Source: Hevea brasiliensis | Taxonomy: Eukaryota; Streptophyta; Magnoliopsida; Malpighiales; Euphorbiaceae | NCBI RefSeq assembly: GCF_030052815.1 | Contig: NC_079505.1 | Location: 26,552,843-26,616,842 of the forward strand | DNA length: 64,000 bases | Direction of reading: 5' to 3' | Shown here: positions 27,149 through 38,888 of the stretch, in pieces | Layout: each line of letters starts with the position of its first letter | Position numbering within the stretch: the stretch's first letter is position 1 | The notes under the pieces: generated by a model | Database searches by the model: none | What the model was told of the DNA's origin: nothing | The model's input: the letters and a program-made list of their open reading frames with translations, nothing else | Program-made: the position numbers and the translations under genes

Positions 27149-27726
27149 CCTGTTATCATTTCTGGCTTTATGCCTGCCTGCTGGCCTTGTGCCTGACATG
27201 ACTGATGTATACTTGATAGACATACGAATGTCCAACTAGTATACTCTCGGGTATCCGGCCTTTATAATCTGTTGTAGGTTACTTGGGCATTGATATGAAT
27301 TTAATTAGATAGAATATGAAAGGAATGAATATAAAAGACCCCGATAAATTTAATTATCTCCAAAGATCAATAAACATGTAAAGGACCATAATGTTATAAA
27401 TCATACATAGATTAATTATGTTAGATTATTTTGTTATTTTTATTTTAAATTATGCACCACTAAGCAATTCTCTGAGCGCGTTAGTTTTCCATTGTGTAGG
27501 TACTGGAGAACACCAGCAGCCTCAGCTGCAGTAGTAGCCATAGCAGTAGTACTCTGATAGAGTATTGACCAGATCTGCCACAGTCTGAGAGTCACTTCTG
27601 TGTTTTGTTTTGGTAAGGCCCATGTAATTAGATTTTGTATTTTGTTTACTGTACATAAGTGAATATTGTATATCATTTTGGATTGTAAATAAATTATAAA
27701 TTATTGTGTAAATGAATTTGTATATG

Positions 27727-27777
<51 letters not shown>

Positions 27778-28075
27778 TCCCTTGAGGTTGTATGAGTAAA
27801 GATAGCATGAGATGACATATGAAAATGTGAAATAGATATAAGTGATTTTAACAGGTGAATAGTGGAACCTACCATATGCAAATAAAACAGAGAAGTCTCT
27901 ATCTGGGTTTCCAGTAAAATAAATTGTGATATAAAAAAAAATCTCCACACATGGATAACCTGAATGAATGAAATCGAAAATTTACAATGGTCATGACAAG
28001 ATAAGATAAGGTACTTCGGCACCGAATGTGGCACACTTTGCTCGGCTATACTGTAGATAGGCAAGGGGCATCACA
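27149..28075 (+). repeat. 5' LTR of level-0 gypsy, right piece
   Basis: The last about 0.93 kb of the LTR, ending ggggcatcaca, five bases before the primer site. Its end is the reverse complement of the type A start (compare ctcggctatactgtagatagg with the 16240-16265 region). It contains the (AT)23 microsatellite. A long minus-strand frame across this region is only the AT repeat read as Ile-Tyr. Confidence 0.8.
27729..27774. repeat. (AT)23 microsatellite
   Basis: Perfect AT dinucleotide run of 46 bp inside the level-0 LTR. Confidence 0.97.
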
Positions 28076-28080
28076 TTTAG

Positions 28081-28092
28081 TGGTATCAGAGC
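28081..28092 (+). promoter_or_regulatory. Primer binding site of level-0 gypsy (initiator Met-tRNA)
   Basis: TGGTATCAGAGC, a perfect match to the usual site, five bases after the LTR end. The leader that follows (tttaggc, cctagat, catgca) matches that of the young gypsy element on the minus strand at about 46725-46760. Confidence 0.9.
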
Positions 28093-28208
28093 AGAGGTTT
28101 AGGCAGTCCTAGACCTAGATAGATAGTGTGCATAACATGCATGGGCCTTTAATTAGGAGTCAAGGTGACACTAATGCAGATTTGTTCTTTGTTTGTTTTA
28201 TAGGATCG

Positions 28209-28372
28209 ATGGCATCTGATCCTTTAGAGCACGGGTCTCCTAGACCGGTAGAGGAGGAGGTAGAGTCTCATGCACCTGCACCTGCTCCTAGTCGGGAACG
28301 AAGTAGTAGAGCAGAGTCATCCCGTGGCACTGTGGATCGAGCACGACAAGCCTTCTTAGAACAGGTGACTTA
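28209..28372 (+). pseudogene. gag: Level-0 gypsy gag, 5' part
   Basis: Starts at the ATG at 28209 (MASDPLEHGSPRP), with a Pro/Glu/Ala-rich N-terminus as in the related minus-strand gag near 46650 (shared EEEVESHAP). It is open until the solo LTR at 28373. Across the joint at 31883, after removing one ACTTA copy, the third codon is TAG, fitting a CAG-to-TAG change. Confidence 0.8.
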
Positions 28373-31300
28373 TGTCACACCTTACCCTCTGTAAGGCATA
28401 ACATGATCCCGTAGAATACCTAATGAACTACCTAACTTCACCTACTGATAACTCATTAAGTACCCTACAAGGGATTTTAAAATAATTTTCTTACTTTTTA
28501 TAAGTGGTGAGCATTTTCTACTAGGTATTAAAATATTTAATTAGAGTTTGAAAACTAGTTAAAATTTTTATCCCATTTTATTTTTACGCAAATTTTATAA
28601 AAATTTCGGTATAGTGCCGTCTGTATTTTGAGAAAACAGTTCTTCAAATACCTGTAAAAAGCACTTCCAAAGATTTATCTCAACAACTTCATCAATTCAA
28701 CATTCACCCCAACCAATTTCAACATCATTTCTCAAATCTCAAAATTCAACATCACGAAAATACTATTAATCAATTTCATTCAAATTAAAACAAAATACTT
28801 CCATTCATATTTCATTAAAGATAAAACAATTTATATACATCATTACAAAAATTTACATTAAGAAAAATCTAAAGTAAAATTTATTACAAGCTTTATACAA
28901 CTCTATACAACTGCTCATGACCATTTTCTACATTTATATACATTACATACATCAAAATAATTTTTTACAATCAGGGTATAAAATATACCCAGTAATTTCA
29001 GAGTAGGTAGCTCCACAATCCTCAGCAGCTCACTCTGCTGCTCCTCTAGTCTCTATATCTACGACAGCAATAACAGCCATCGCTGAGTACTAGGACTCAG
29101 TGGTGCACAACATACTAAAATAATCTTTATGTGAAATTTAAAACATATTTATTCAAAAATTAACTAAACATGAGATATAAATTCAAAACATGATTTATAA
29201 GATTTTAATTCAAACAATTTCATTTTGAAAGCCTCAAAACAAATTTCATAAAAACACACAGTTATATCATATCATTCGAAACAAATATCATCTCAATAAC
29301 CAAAGGCTAAGGATAAGTCACATCACAAGGCTAGCTAGCTCAAATATATGGGAACCATTCCTTTTATTCTTCTACTGACATACACCTCAACACTTTAGCT
29401 ATAGAAGGAATCAAAATTCGAAACTGATTTCCCCCACTAGTCATGCTAGTGAGGTATTCAAATATATGGTCATGACACTGTGGTTTTAAAACTATCTTAA
29501 CAATTTACTAAACATTTTTTTCCATTTCAAACATAAACAATTAATCTTTCAACAATTTAAATCAAAGGCATAATAAACATTTCAAGACAATGGTGTCACA
29601 ATGTAATATTTCAATTCATTCAAAACAATGTGCAGAAGAAAATTTACAGAAATTCTACGTTGTGCACAAACCTTATACGAGTCGCCTCTTGGCCTTGACT
29701 CGATCCCTCGAGTTCTTTTTCGGTATTCTTTTCAACTGAAACACACAGTTTCACAGTGTTTCAGTATCATAACTTATCATAAATCCAAAAATAAATTCAA
29801 ATTTACTTTTACCTAGCTTTAATATGCTAAACTTGGCGTTCTTTAAAATTTTTATTTTGGGATTACTATTCACTATACTATTCAAGTCAATTTGTTGACT
29901 TTCTAAGGCTTAATAGGTATGGAAATTCTAATTTCACTAACATACCACATTTTGGTTATCTAATTTGTTGGTTTTGGTTGTTTTCTCAAAAATTAAGTCT
30001 TTTAGGCAAATTTGCAAATTTTCAGTTTTGGTGTCCTATGTTGCACTGTTCCATTGGTCATGTTGCTATTAGAATTTGGCTAAGTTTTCTTCATAGAAAT
30101 TGTTCCTTATTATCTTAACTTTATTCTAATTTTTGAATCACTCCATTTGGAGTTTTGTAGCTCAAGTTATAGCCATTTGAATCATGGTCATTTGATTGGT
30201 CTAACCTGATTTACAGGCACCAAACCGGTTCGCGCTTTTAAGTCAATAATTTTGGGTGGCTAAATGACTTGGTTCAGGGCATAATTTGGGTTTGTATTCT
30301 TCATAAAAGTTTTAGGTCTATATCTCAGTTTTCTACTGGTAAAATTTTAGGTCATTTAGACCTGCCTAGCCCAAGTTATGGCCAAATGAATAAACACTAT
30401 TTATTTGGTCATTTTTGTACAGGTCAGATTGCCTAATCCGGATTTGGTCAATTTGTTCACTAGGTTTTAGTCACTTTTTGGGCATAATTCCTAAATGAAA
30501 AATGTGTCATTTTGTGTCTAGTTTCATTCCCAATTTCCCTCACACCAATTGGGCTTGTAAATTTTCAGTTTTGGTCCCTAAAAGGGACCTTGGTCATGTT
30601 GCCTGCAGCATGTCCTTAATCAATCCGAATTTGCACCTAATTCTAACACTTCCAACATACCTCAATTGGTCACAAATGACCATTTTTCAGCTCAAACTAG
30701 GTCAAACACACCATTTGACCAATTCTTCAATTTTTGGCTTCCAAAACCCTAGGTTCCAAACCCTAATTAACATTTTTATTACATTTAACTAATTCAAAGC
30801 ATTCCAACATCACTTCCACACTCATACAAGCTTACCTACACTATTAATTCAATCAAATTCATACATTATCATCACAAACCCTAGCTAGACAAAATTTACT
30901 TCTAGTCCTTAAACAGTTATTTTTGTTTCATTTTAAGCATATTTCTAAGTTCATTAAGCTATATACACAATAATTAAACTAAAAGTTTGAAGTTGAATTA
31001 CTAACCTTGAATGCAGAATTTTAATGTTCTTTTCCTTCAATTTTTCCTTCTTTCTTTCCCTTGAACCTTCCTTTCTAGTTGCCCAAACAAGTTTTATCTA
31101 TGGTAGATAACTTTTCTATGGTGGGATTTGACTTTCTTCAAGCTCACAAAAGAGCTTTAAAGGAGGTTTTTGGAGTGGGAGAGGTGAGAGGGAAGGCTCA
31201 CGGCAACTTGAGAAGAAGACACTTTTTTTTTTCTTTTATGATTTTTTTATCCTTATGGAAGACCAATAATTATCCAAATTTTTTTTTAATTAGTGTTTAT

Positions 31301-31877
31301 GGCATTATGCATGATGTCATCACCTTTCACTTTTCCTTTTTCTTTTCTTTTTTTTCTATTTATTTTTTCATTAGTTTTTTAATTTAATTCCTGATTCCAA
31401 AATTTTCTTTTCTCAAATTTTATTTGACAGTTAGGTCAGGAGTCAGCTCTCGGGGTCAATTGACCAAATTTCCCCTCACCGGTTTGATCCGGTTTGCAAA
31501 TAATTCAATATTTCTACCGGATCCCTAACCTAATTATTTGACTGGCTTAACAAATCTTTTTCGTGATTTTCTCTTTTTCACTGTGTTCACAATAGTCCTA
31601 AGGATCACAACGTTACATTTTACGGTTCAAAATTTGAGTTTAAATCGACTTCGCAATCCTTACCGAGAAGGTCACCCATCACTGTGACTCTCGGCTCATT
31701 TAACTTCTTGTGTTCTATGTTTCTTATTTATACTTAACTATTTGATAGTTACTAATTATTTGTGTTTAGAGCTTACCTAGTTGTCTTAAGTGTGGTTCTA
31801 ATCCCTTTAATTATCCAGACCGACACCGGTCACCAGAATAGTGAAATATACCGGGCTATGCAAATAAGGGTGTTACA
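28373..31877 (-). mobile_element. Solo LTR, gypsy type B; TSD ACTTA
   Basis: 3505 bp from tgtcacaccttaccc to agggtgttaca, flanked by ACTTA at 28368-28372 and 31878-31882. It aligns with the type B LTRs at 1666 and 7894. It has no internal region and splits the gag of the level-0 element. A TGATGTCATCA motif lies near 31312. No gene is present. Confidence 0.93.
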
Positions 31878-31882
31878 ACTTA

Positions 31883-32880
31883 GCTGCTCTGTCAGGTCAC
31901 CAGAGCCATACCTCAGCCACAGCCACCTCCACCTCCACAGCCACAACCACCACCACCATTACCTGTACAGCCATAGCCACCACCACTGCCTCTACAGCCA
32001 TAGTCAGTGCAGAGGTCCCCATTAGAGAGACTGCAAAAATATGGGGCAGTTGATTTCAAGGGTAAGAAGGAGGATGATCCAGCTGCCGCAGAGTATTGGC
32101 TGGAGAGGACAGAAAGGGTATTGCAGCAGCTACACTGCACCCCAGAGCAGCAGTTGGAGTGTGCTCTGTCACTAATTCAGGAGGATGCATATCAGTGGTG
32201 GGTAAAAGTGTTGAGAGTGGTATAACCTGCATAGATCACCTGGGATTTCTTTTTGGCAGAGTTTAGGAAGAAATATATCAGCCATGTATACTTAGAGGCC
32301 AAAAGAAGAGAATTCCTGGAATTGAGACAGAGGTAGCTTACAGTCTCCGAATATGAGTAGGAATTCATGAGACTTAGTGGATATGCATTGATGATAATAC
32401 CTACAGAGGTTGATAAATGCAAGAGGTTTGAGGACAGACTGAATGATAGCATCAGACTGACAGTTACATCTCACCACTTCACCGACTTCTCTTTGTTAGT
32501 AGCATCAGCTCTGGATGTGGAAAGAGTCAGAGATGAGGAGCAGTCTAGGAGGGACAGGCAGCGTAAGAGGGGTTCTGGATCTGGTCAGTCTGGTTCAGTA
32601 GCCACTGGTAGTAAGAAGCCTAAAGAGTCTCAGGGTCAAACTTGGGGTCGAGGAAAGAAGCAGAGATTTGCCCCGAGGAGAGGAGGACAGTCTGGTGCAT
32701 CAGTGAATAGTTCTCTGGGTGCAGCTACACAGGGATCAGCCCCGATACCAGCTTGTACACATTGCGGGAGGAGACACCAAAAAGAGTGTAGACTATTGAC
32801 TGGGTGATGCTTCAGGTGTGGGTCTATGGATCACTTCTTGAAGGATTGTCCACAGAGGAGTGCTAGTGTTCCCACTGCTC
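31883..32880 (+). pseudogene. gag: Level-0 gypsy gag, 3' part with two zinc knuckles
   Basis: A Pro/Gln-rich stretch (31905-32005) is followed by the Retrotrans_gag core: RLQKYGAVDFKGKKEDD, EYWLERTERVLQQLHC, EDAYQWWVKV. Three stops (near 32223, 32232 and 32335) interrupt it, and the next open segment (32367-32807) has KCKRFEDRLND and a basic Gly/Ser/Gln-rich tail. Two knuckles lie at 32754-32849: CTHCGRRHQKEC and CFRCGSMDHFLKDC, with a TGA between them. The pattern is that of plant chromovirus gag. Confidence 0.85.
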
Positions 32881-33004
32881 CACCTTAGACAGAGAGGTCT
32901 ACCCTGGCAGCACAGAGGGGTAGAAGACCTACGAGGCCTGATACAGCTGGTCCATCACAGAGGCCTACTATAGAGACTGCTGAGAGGCTAGAGGTCAGGG
33001 TAGC

Positions 33005-34247
33005 ATGGCACCCACTGAACTAAGAGAGTTGAAAGTTCAGTTACAGGAGCTACTAGATAAGGGTTTCATACGCCCTAGTGTGTCACCATGGGGAGCACCA
33101 GTGTTGTTTGTGAAGAAGAAAGACAGTACACTACAGATTTATATAGACTATTGGCAGCTGAATAAGGTGACTGTGAAAAATAAATATCCTTTACCATGGA
33201 TAGATGATTTGTTTGATCAACTGAAGGGAGCTGATGTATTCTCCAAGATAGATCTCAGATCAGGCTATCACTAGCTGAGAATAAAGGAGACAGATGTGCC
33301 TGAAGACTACTTTCAGGACTAGATATGAACACTATGAGTTTCTAGTGATGCCATTTGGGCTGACGAATGCACCAGCGACGTTTATGGACCTAATGAATTG
33401 TATCTTTCATCCTTACTTGGATCGGTTCGTAGTGGTCTTCATAGATGATATTTTGGTGTATTCTAAGAACTAGGAGGAGTATGATGAACACCTAAGAGTG
33501 GTACTACAGACACTGTGAGAAAAGCAGTTATATAACAAGCTGTCCAAGTGTGACTTCTAGTTAAATGAGATATCTTTCCTTGGGCACATTGTATCAGCAG
33601 ATGGGACCAGGGTAGATCCAAAGAAGATTGAAGCAGTAGTTGAATGGAAGCCTCCCAGAAATGTAACAGAGGTCAAAAGTTTCTTGAGGTTAGCTGGGTA
33701 CTACAGGAGATTTGTAAAGAGATTCTCCCTTATAGTAGCCCCACTGACTAAGCTGCTACATAAGAATGTTAAGTTTGACTGGAATGACAAGTGCCAAACT
33801 AGTTTTGAGAAACTGAAGGCTATGCTCACAGAAGCCCCAGTATTGATAGAGCTAGAGTCAGGGAAAGGCTATGTGATCTACAGTGATGCCTCTCATAATG
33901 GGCTTGGGTGTGTTCTGATGCAAGAAGGAAAAGTGGTTGCTTATGCTTCCAAGCAGCTAAGGCCACATGAAAAGAACTACCCAACTCATGGCCTAGAATT
34001 GGCGGCAATCATATTTGCATTGAAGATATGGAGGCATTACTTGTATGGCGAAAAATGCTACATTTACACGGATCACAAGAGTTTGAAGTACTTGCCAACC
34101 CAGAAGGAACTCAATATGAGACAGAGGAGATTGATTGAATTCCTTAAGGATTATGAATGTGTGATCGACTACCACCCTGGGAAGGCAAATGTAGTGGCTG
34201 ATGCACTGAGCAGGAAATCCATAATGGAATTGAGAGCACTGAATGTT
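33005..34247 (+). pseudogene. pol: Level-0 gypsy RT and RNase H
   Basis: The RT begins at [20 protein letters not shown], with no protease before it. [12 protein letters not shown] and [11 protein letters not shown] follow, then a frameshift near 33275 and [10 protein letters not shown] (catalytic FIDD) at about 33440-33465 between stops. RNase H is open from 33684: [30 protein letters not shown] and [15 protein letters not shown], then VVADALSRK before the Athila insertion. The frame continues at 59665 once one ATGTT copy is ignored. Confidence 0.9.
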
Positions 34248-35873
34248 TGATGTGGCCCAACCGCAAGTGCACGGGTCGTACAAGTAATATAGAAAAGATA
34301 TCGTTCCCACGAGGAGTTGTGTTAATGATTGAATTTTTGATATAAAAAGTTGACTAAATTGAACTAATTTTGAAATTAAAGCAATAAATTGATGGGTATT
34401 GGAGTATGAAATCTATATGTGCAAAATTAACAATCTATCCAACAATGTATTAATTAAACTAAAATTGCATCAATTTGAAATAAGCAAGTTGAAATATGGA
34501 AAAATTTAAAATGGCAAGCAATTAAATTTGATTAGAAATTAACAATGATAAAAAGGTGATTCCGGAGTTCGGGATTTCATATTCGAGCTATTTTGGGATT
34601 TTAAATTGGTTATCCAATCTTGCGGAACATACGGGTTTTAAGGAGATTAATTCTTAAATCCTTTGAATACCCTTTCGAGTGAGACAAAGAGTGCCTTAAT
34701 CAATCTAATCCTACTTTCGTGGAGTTAGAGTTAATCAAGGCCCATTAAGTTCCTTAATTAATCTGTAAATCCTCTTAATCCTTAGTCTATTTCTAGATCT
34801 AAGTTAATTAAGTCCAATTTCTTGATTATCTATCACAAGGCCTTCTCTTTACGATGCCTCTACCATGGATTAAGAACATCACTTAATGGGATCCTACATT
34901 AAGCATGTCATTAGGCACACAAGAAATGAATAAAACTCATCAATACCACAAAATATGGATTACCCAATCAAAATCCACAAAATATCTCAAATATTACAAC
35001 CCTTACTCCAGAATCAAATTAAAACTACTCACTACCCATAATATTTATAAGATATTCTGAGTTTATATGGAAATAAAGCTTTAATATAAGCTAAGAAACA
35101 AAAAGCTCAACACTAGAAATGTAGGAAAAATGTAAGAAAAGAAAGAAATCTCCAAATCTGGTTGGAAATGGTGTGGGAGGTGATTGTGACCCTTCAGTTG
35201 CTGCTCTCTTCTTTCCCCTTTCTTCCTTTCTTTTTTTTTTTCCTCTCCTAAAATGGGAAATGGGGCTATTTATAACATTTTCTGACATGGAGCCCTAAAA
35301 TAGTGTGTTTGAGGAGAGATTTTCTGAGGGAATCTTCTGCCAGCTCATTAATGAAATCTTTGTGGGACTGCATAAGTGGACTGCATAAGTCATGTAGTCC
35401 CTTATACAGTTTTCGGCTGGTTTCTGGCTCACTTATGCGAAACTGCATGACTAGGCGCATAGGTTATGCACAATTCAGCGAGATTGCATAAGGGAGGCTT
35501 GAATCTGCATAAGCTATACAATTTCTTTATGCACAATTCGGCAGGTATTGGAACAGTGTTTCTTCTCCTTATGCAGATCTGCATAGCTTATGCGGCAAGT
35601 TATGCGCAATTTGGCCAATGCATATTTCAACTTTGAGACTTGTTTTTGACATCTTTGGCCATAGAGATCACTCCTCAATGGCAAAATTTCTTTTTAGTCC
35701 TTCCAAAAACACCATGTTTCCTACAAAACAAAGTAAAATTTACAAATTAATCCAAAATTGACAATTATGAAAAACTAACTAAATAACTAATGAAATTAGC
35801 TAAAAGTGACTAATAATCAAATAAAATAGCTATGAAATTAAACCTAAATGATTATGCAAAATTGTATGCATCA
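34248..35873 (-). repeat. 3' LTR of Athila element (left)
   Basis: 1626 bp from TGATGTGGCCCAACC to TGTATGCATCA. It closely matches 58043-59659, the clearest difference being a scrambled stretch at about 35398-35450. It contains copies of the tgcataa/ttatgca palindrome family (35365-35610). TATA box on the minus strand at 35267-35274. Confidence 0.93.
35267..35274 (-). promoter_or_regulatory. TATA box in Athila 3' LTR
   Basis: Minus-strand TATAAATA, also at 59063-59070 in the 5' LTR. Confidence 0.65.
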
Positions 35874-35875
35874 AA

Positions 35876-35886
35876 TACCCCCAAAC
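35876..35886 (-). promoter_or_regulatory. Polypurine tract region of Athila element
   Basis: Minus-strand GTTTGGGGGTA just before the 3' LTR. The phrase GAGTTTGGGGGTATT before TGATG is typical for Athila. Confidence 0.75.
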
Positions 35887-38068
35887 TCAAGCTTTTGTTT
35901 GTCCTCAAGCAAACTTTAAAACGTGATGCAATTTTTTTAGGGGTGCCTTATCCAAAGAGCTATGAAAATCACCTATTAAAGTAGCTTAACACACCTTTAG
36001 CCATACCAACAATCCATATACCCATCCTTCAAAATGCAAAGAATCTAATGCTTATCCAAGCTTTCACCGCTTAGCCATCAAGTCAATTATCATTCAAAAT
36101 CCCCAAACCAACCAATCAAAAGAGAGAGCCATGCTCAAAAAGAATTCTAGAACAATCAATAGTCAAAGTGTCTCTGTATAGAATGATGGAATTAAATGAA
36201 TGAATGGATAATTTTCCAATCCCATAGGCAAATTCCCTACTCCTATCTCCACTAATGTAGCAAGTACTATCAAGAGATCAAAGGTCTTTTTAGGGATGTA
36301 ATGGGGCCATAAGGTTCAAAATGAGGCTAAGAAGAAAAAGGGGAAAAAGGATTCAAAGCATGAGAATATTTTTAATCTTGAAAACATAAGGTACACTTCT
36401 TATTTTATTATATATATATATTTTTTATATATTTATATGGGGGAGAGAAATACACAATGAGGATTGTCAAGTGCTAGCATAGTTTACAAAACACATAAAA
36501 ATGTAGGGATATTTTGATACTTTAAACTTGTATCTTGCATTTTCTTTTGATGATTGTCCCTAAAATTGCCACCCCCAAACTCATTTCTTTTAATACTTTG
36601 GGTGGATTTCTTTCATTTTGAATGACAATAGTGAAAAGCACATATACTAGCACTTTTACAAGATGACAAGCATTTCTTCTCCCTTTTATTGTAATTTTTT
36701 TTTCTTCTTCTTTTTTTTTATGTACCTAATGTTATAAATAATTATTCTCATGAAAAGGGTTGGAGTGTTTAGTTCATTGGCTAGGTAGCAATAAGGGTTT
36801 CAAGAAAAGTTAGGAATAAAAAGGCTCAAAGGGATTTGCAAGGGTCATTTTTAATTAGGAAAAGGGCCAAAGGTTTAAAATGAGAAGGTTTAAATCAAAG
36901 AATGCCTAATCATCTCTCTTTTCAAGTACAAGCTGGTATTTCACCTTGAAAGGTTTAGAAAATTTGTTCCAGGATTGGTGAGACATCATTTGACTACCTT
37001 ATATCCAATAACTCCCTCTAAACATTCCAATCTCTAAAGGACTAGTTTGGTGGCTTTTTGGCTAAGAAGATATAGGCAAGGGATAGACACTTCAAAACCT
37101 TGCACCTCTTAGGAAACTTTCAATCCACAAACCCAACTAAAGGTAAGTCAAATCACTCTCAAAGGCAGCTTTTCAATACTCAAGGGATTTGGCTAAAGAT
37201 TTTAATGCATGATGCATGATTCCTAAAAATGAGCAATGCATTAAATAAATGGAGGAAATCTATTTGTCTATTTGTGTGCAATGTGCACAATTTCTAAGTG
37301 ATGTATAATGTGTGTGTAAATGTGTTATGTATATGTATGTGTGGATGTACATGTAAAATATTTACAATATATGTAAATGGAATGGGATGAGATGTTCCTA
37401 TACTCAAAATGTAAAACAAAAATCAAAATGCACACCCCCAAACTCAAAATTAGACATTGTCCTCAATGTCTCAAGCAGGGCATTATCAAAACTCAAAGCA
37501 AATAGTAATTACCAGGAATTGTGAAATTTAAGAGCAAAAAGAAAGAGTTACCTGGTATAGAGCAGATGAGAATTCAAGAAATAATGGGGATGCATAAGAA
37601 GCTGCACAGGTTATGCAGAGTAAAGTGTTGTCCAGAACAGGTGCATAAGGAGGGTGCATAAGCTGTGCGGTTCTGCATGAGTGGCAATAAGGACTGCACA
37701 GGCTATGCAGAACATTTGCATAAGGGGATTCATAGCCTGTGCAATTCTGCATGAGTAGCAAAAAGGACTGCATAGGCTATGCAAAATATTTGCATAAGGG
37801 GATTTACAGCCTGTGCAGTACATTCAAAAGCTGCTGCATGATGATGAGCAAGGAAAAATGCAAACACCAGTAGAAGCATGCAAATATATACAGAGTATGG
37901 ATAAGTATGCACAAAAGGGCAGTAAAGGCAATGAAAATCAATGAAAAACTAATGTAATAGCTATCCAATAAAACTTCAAGAAAAACAGAATTCAAAACAA
38001 ACTAAAATTGTTGCAACATATCTACAAAGAAAAACTCCTACAAGTTTAAAAAAAAAGTAAAACAGAAA
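35887..38068 (-). other. 3' non-coding region of Athila element
   Basis: About 2.2 kb between the extra ORF and the purine tract. It is AT-rich with no coding frame I trust. It holds palindrome-rich units of the tgcata family at about 37580-37825 (steps not as regular as the array at 50901) and a (ta)n-rich patch near 36408-36440. Confidence 0.6.
37580..37825 (-). repeat. Palindrome-bearing repeats in Athila 3' region
   Basis: Units such as ctgcacaggctatgcagaac and ctgcataggctatgcaaaat, each followed by tttgcataagggga, with a period of about 78 bp in the last copies. Related to the array at 50901-51563 and to LTR motifs. Confidence 0.75.
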
Positions 38069-38888
38069 CTAATCTAATTCTATTGTTTTGCCCTTGTCCA
38101 AAGATGCTGCTAAAGGACTGGTTGGAGTTGCTTGCTGTCGAAGTGATGGTTCTGGAGGAGGTGATGGAGGTGGAGGTGGCATTCCCAGAAAAACCATGAG
38201 CTGCTTCATCATCTCCTTTAATTCTTTCTGCTTGTCTCTGGTTTCCATGACAAAATCAAATAGTTAATCATGACGATCCTTGAGGGTATCAAGACCAGAG
38301 TCAAGCTTTCTATCCACAAAATATATATCATCACTAAGCCTTTCAAGATAGGTGAATAAGGCTTTAGTGTTGAAGGCAGGAGGGGCTGTGGATGAAGAGG
38401 GTCCAGCTGCAGAAGGTGTAGGCTATGCAGAATCTGCTGGGATGTCCTGTGTAGGCTGAGTGGGTGGTGTAGGTTCAGTAGAATGCTATTCAACTGGTGG
38501 GACAGATTGTCTCTCTGGTTGTGCAGTGGGTTCGATACATTCTTTGGTTGTGCAAAGGTCGTAAGGTGGCAAGCTGAATCCAGATTTGGATAGGTGTGTA
38601 GCATCAAAATATAGGGTGTCTGAAAGTGCTGGTAGTGAATGCTGTTCAGGATTAAAACCAAAATGCTTGGCTATAACAGTTATGAGCCCACCCATGACAA
38701 TATCACCTATGGATTTGGTGGCAATATGCAACACATGCTCACAAGCTCACCAGGAGAAACTTTGACTTTATGAAAAGCACACCATAGCATGAACAATTCA
38801 GATTTCCCAACAGCACCAGAACTAGTCCCTCTGCCCAAGATAGTGCTAGCAATAAGCCTATGGATAAATCTAAGTGCAGGGTCTAGTA
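38069..38888 (-). pseudogene. Athila extra ORF, C-terminal part
   Basis: Continues the ORF that begins at 50658. The frame is kept across the TAGTA joint (ATA CTA GAC). It carries LRFIHRLIASTILGRG and ELFMLWCAFHKVKVSPGE, which resemble the domain Pfam calls 'putative plant transposon protein'. A one-base shift near 38735 moves to the frame with IGDIVMGGLITVIAKHFG. A stop near 38486 comes before a Pro/Ser-rich linker and a charged, coiled-coil-like segment (FVMETRDKQKELKEMM) ending at the TAG at 38069. Function unknown; no transmembrane segment seen. Confidence 0.7.

Noticed and set aside
27522..28064. A 180-codon minus-strand frame
   Set aside because: It is the (AT)23 microsatellite read as Ile-Tyr repeats with LTR sequence on both sides; no domain and no homologous frame in related LTRs.
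31762..32140. His-rich (plus) and Gly/Cys-rich (minus) frames
   Set aside because: They are alternative readings of the Pro/Gln-rich part of gag and its LTR flank.
37528..37995. Cys-rich minus-strand frames that look like a secreted peptide family
   Set aside because: They come from the tgcata palindrome repeats read in several frames; all frames show the same repeat-driven pattern.
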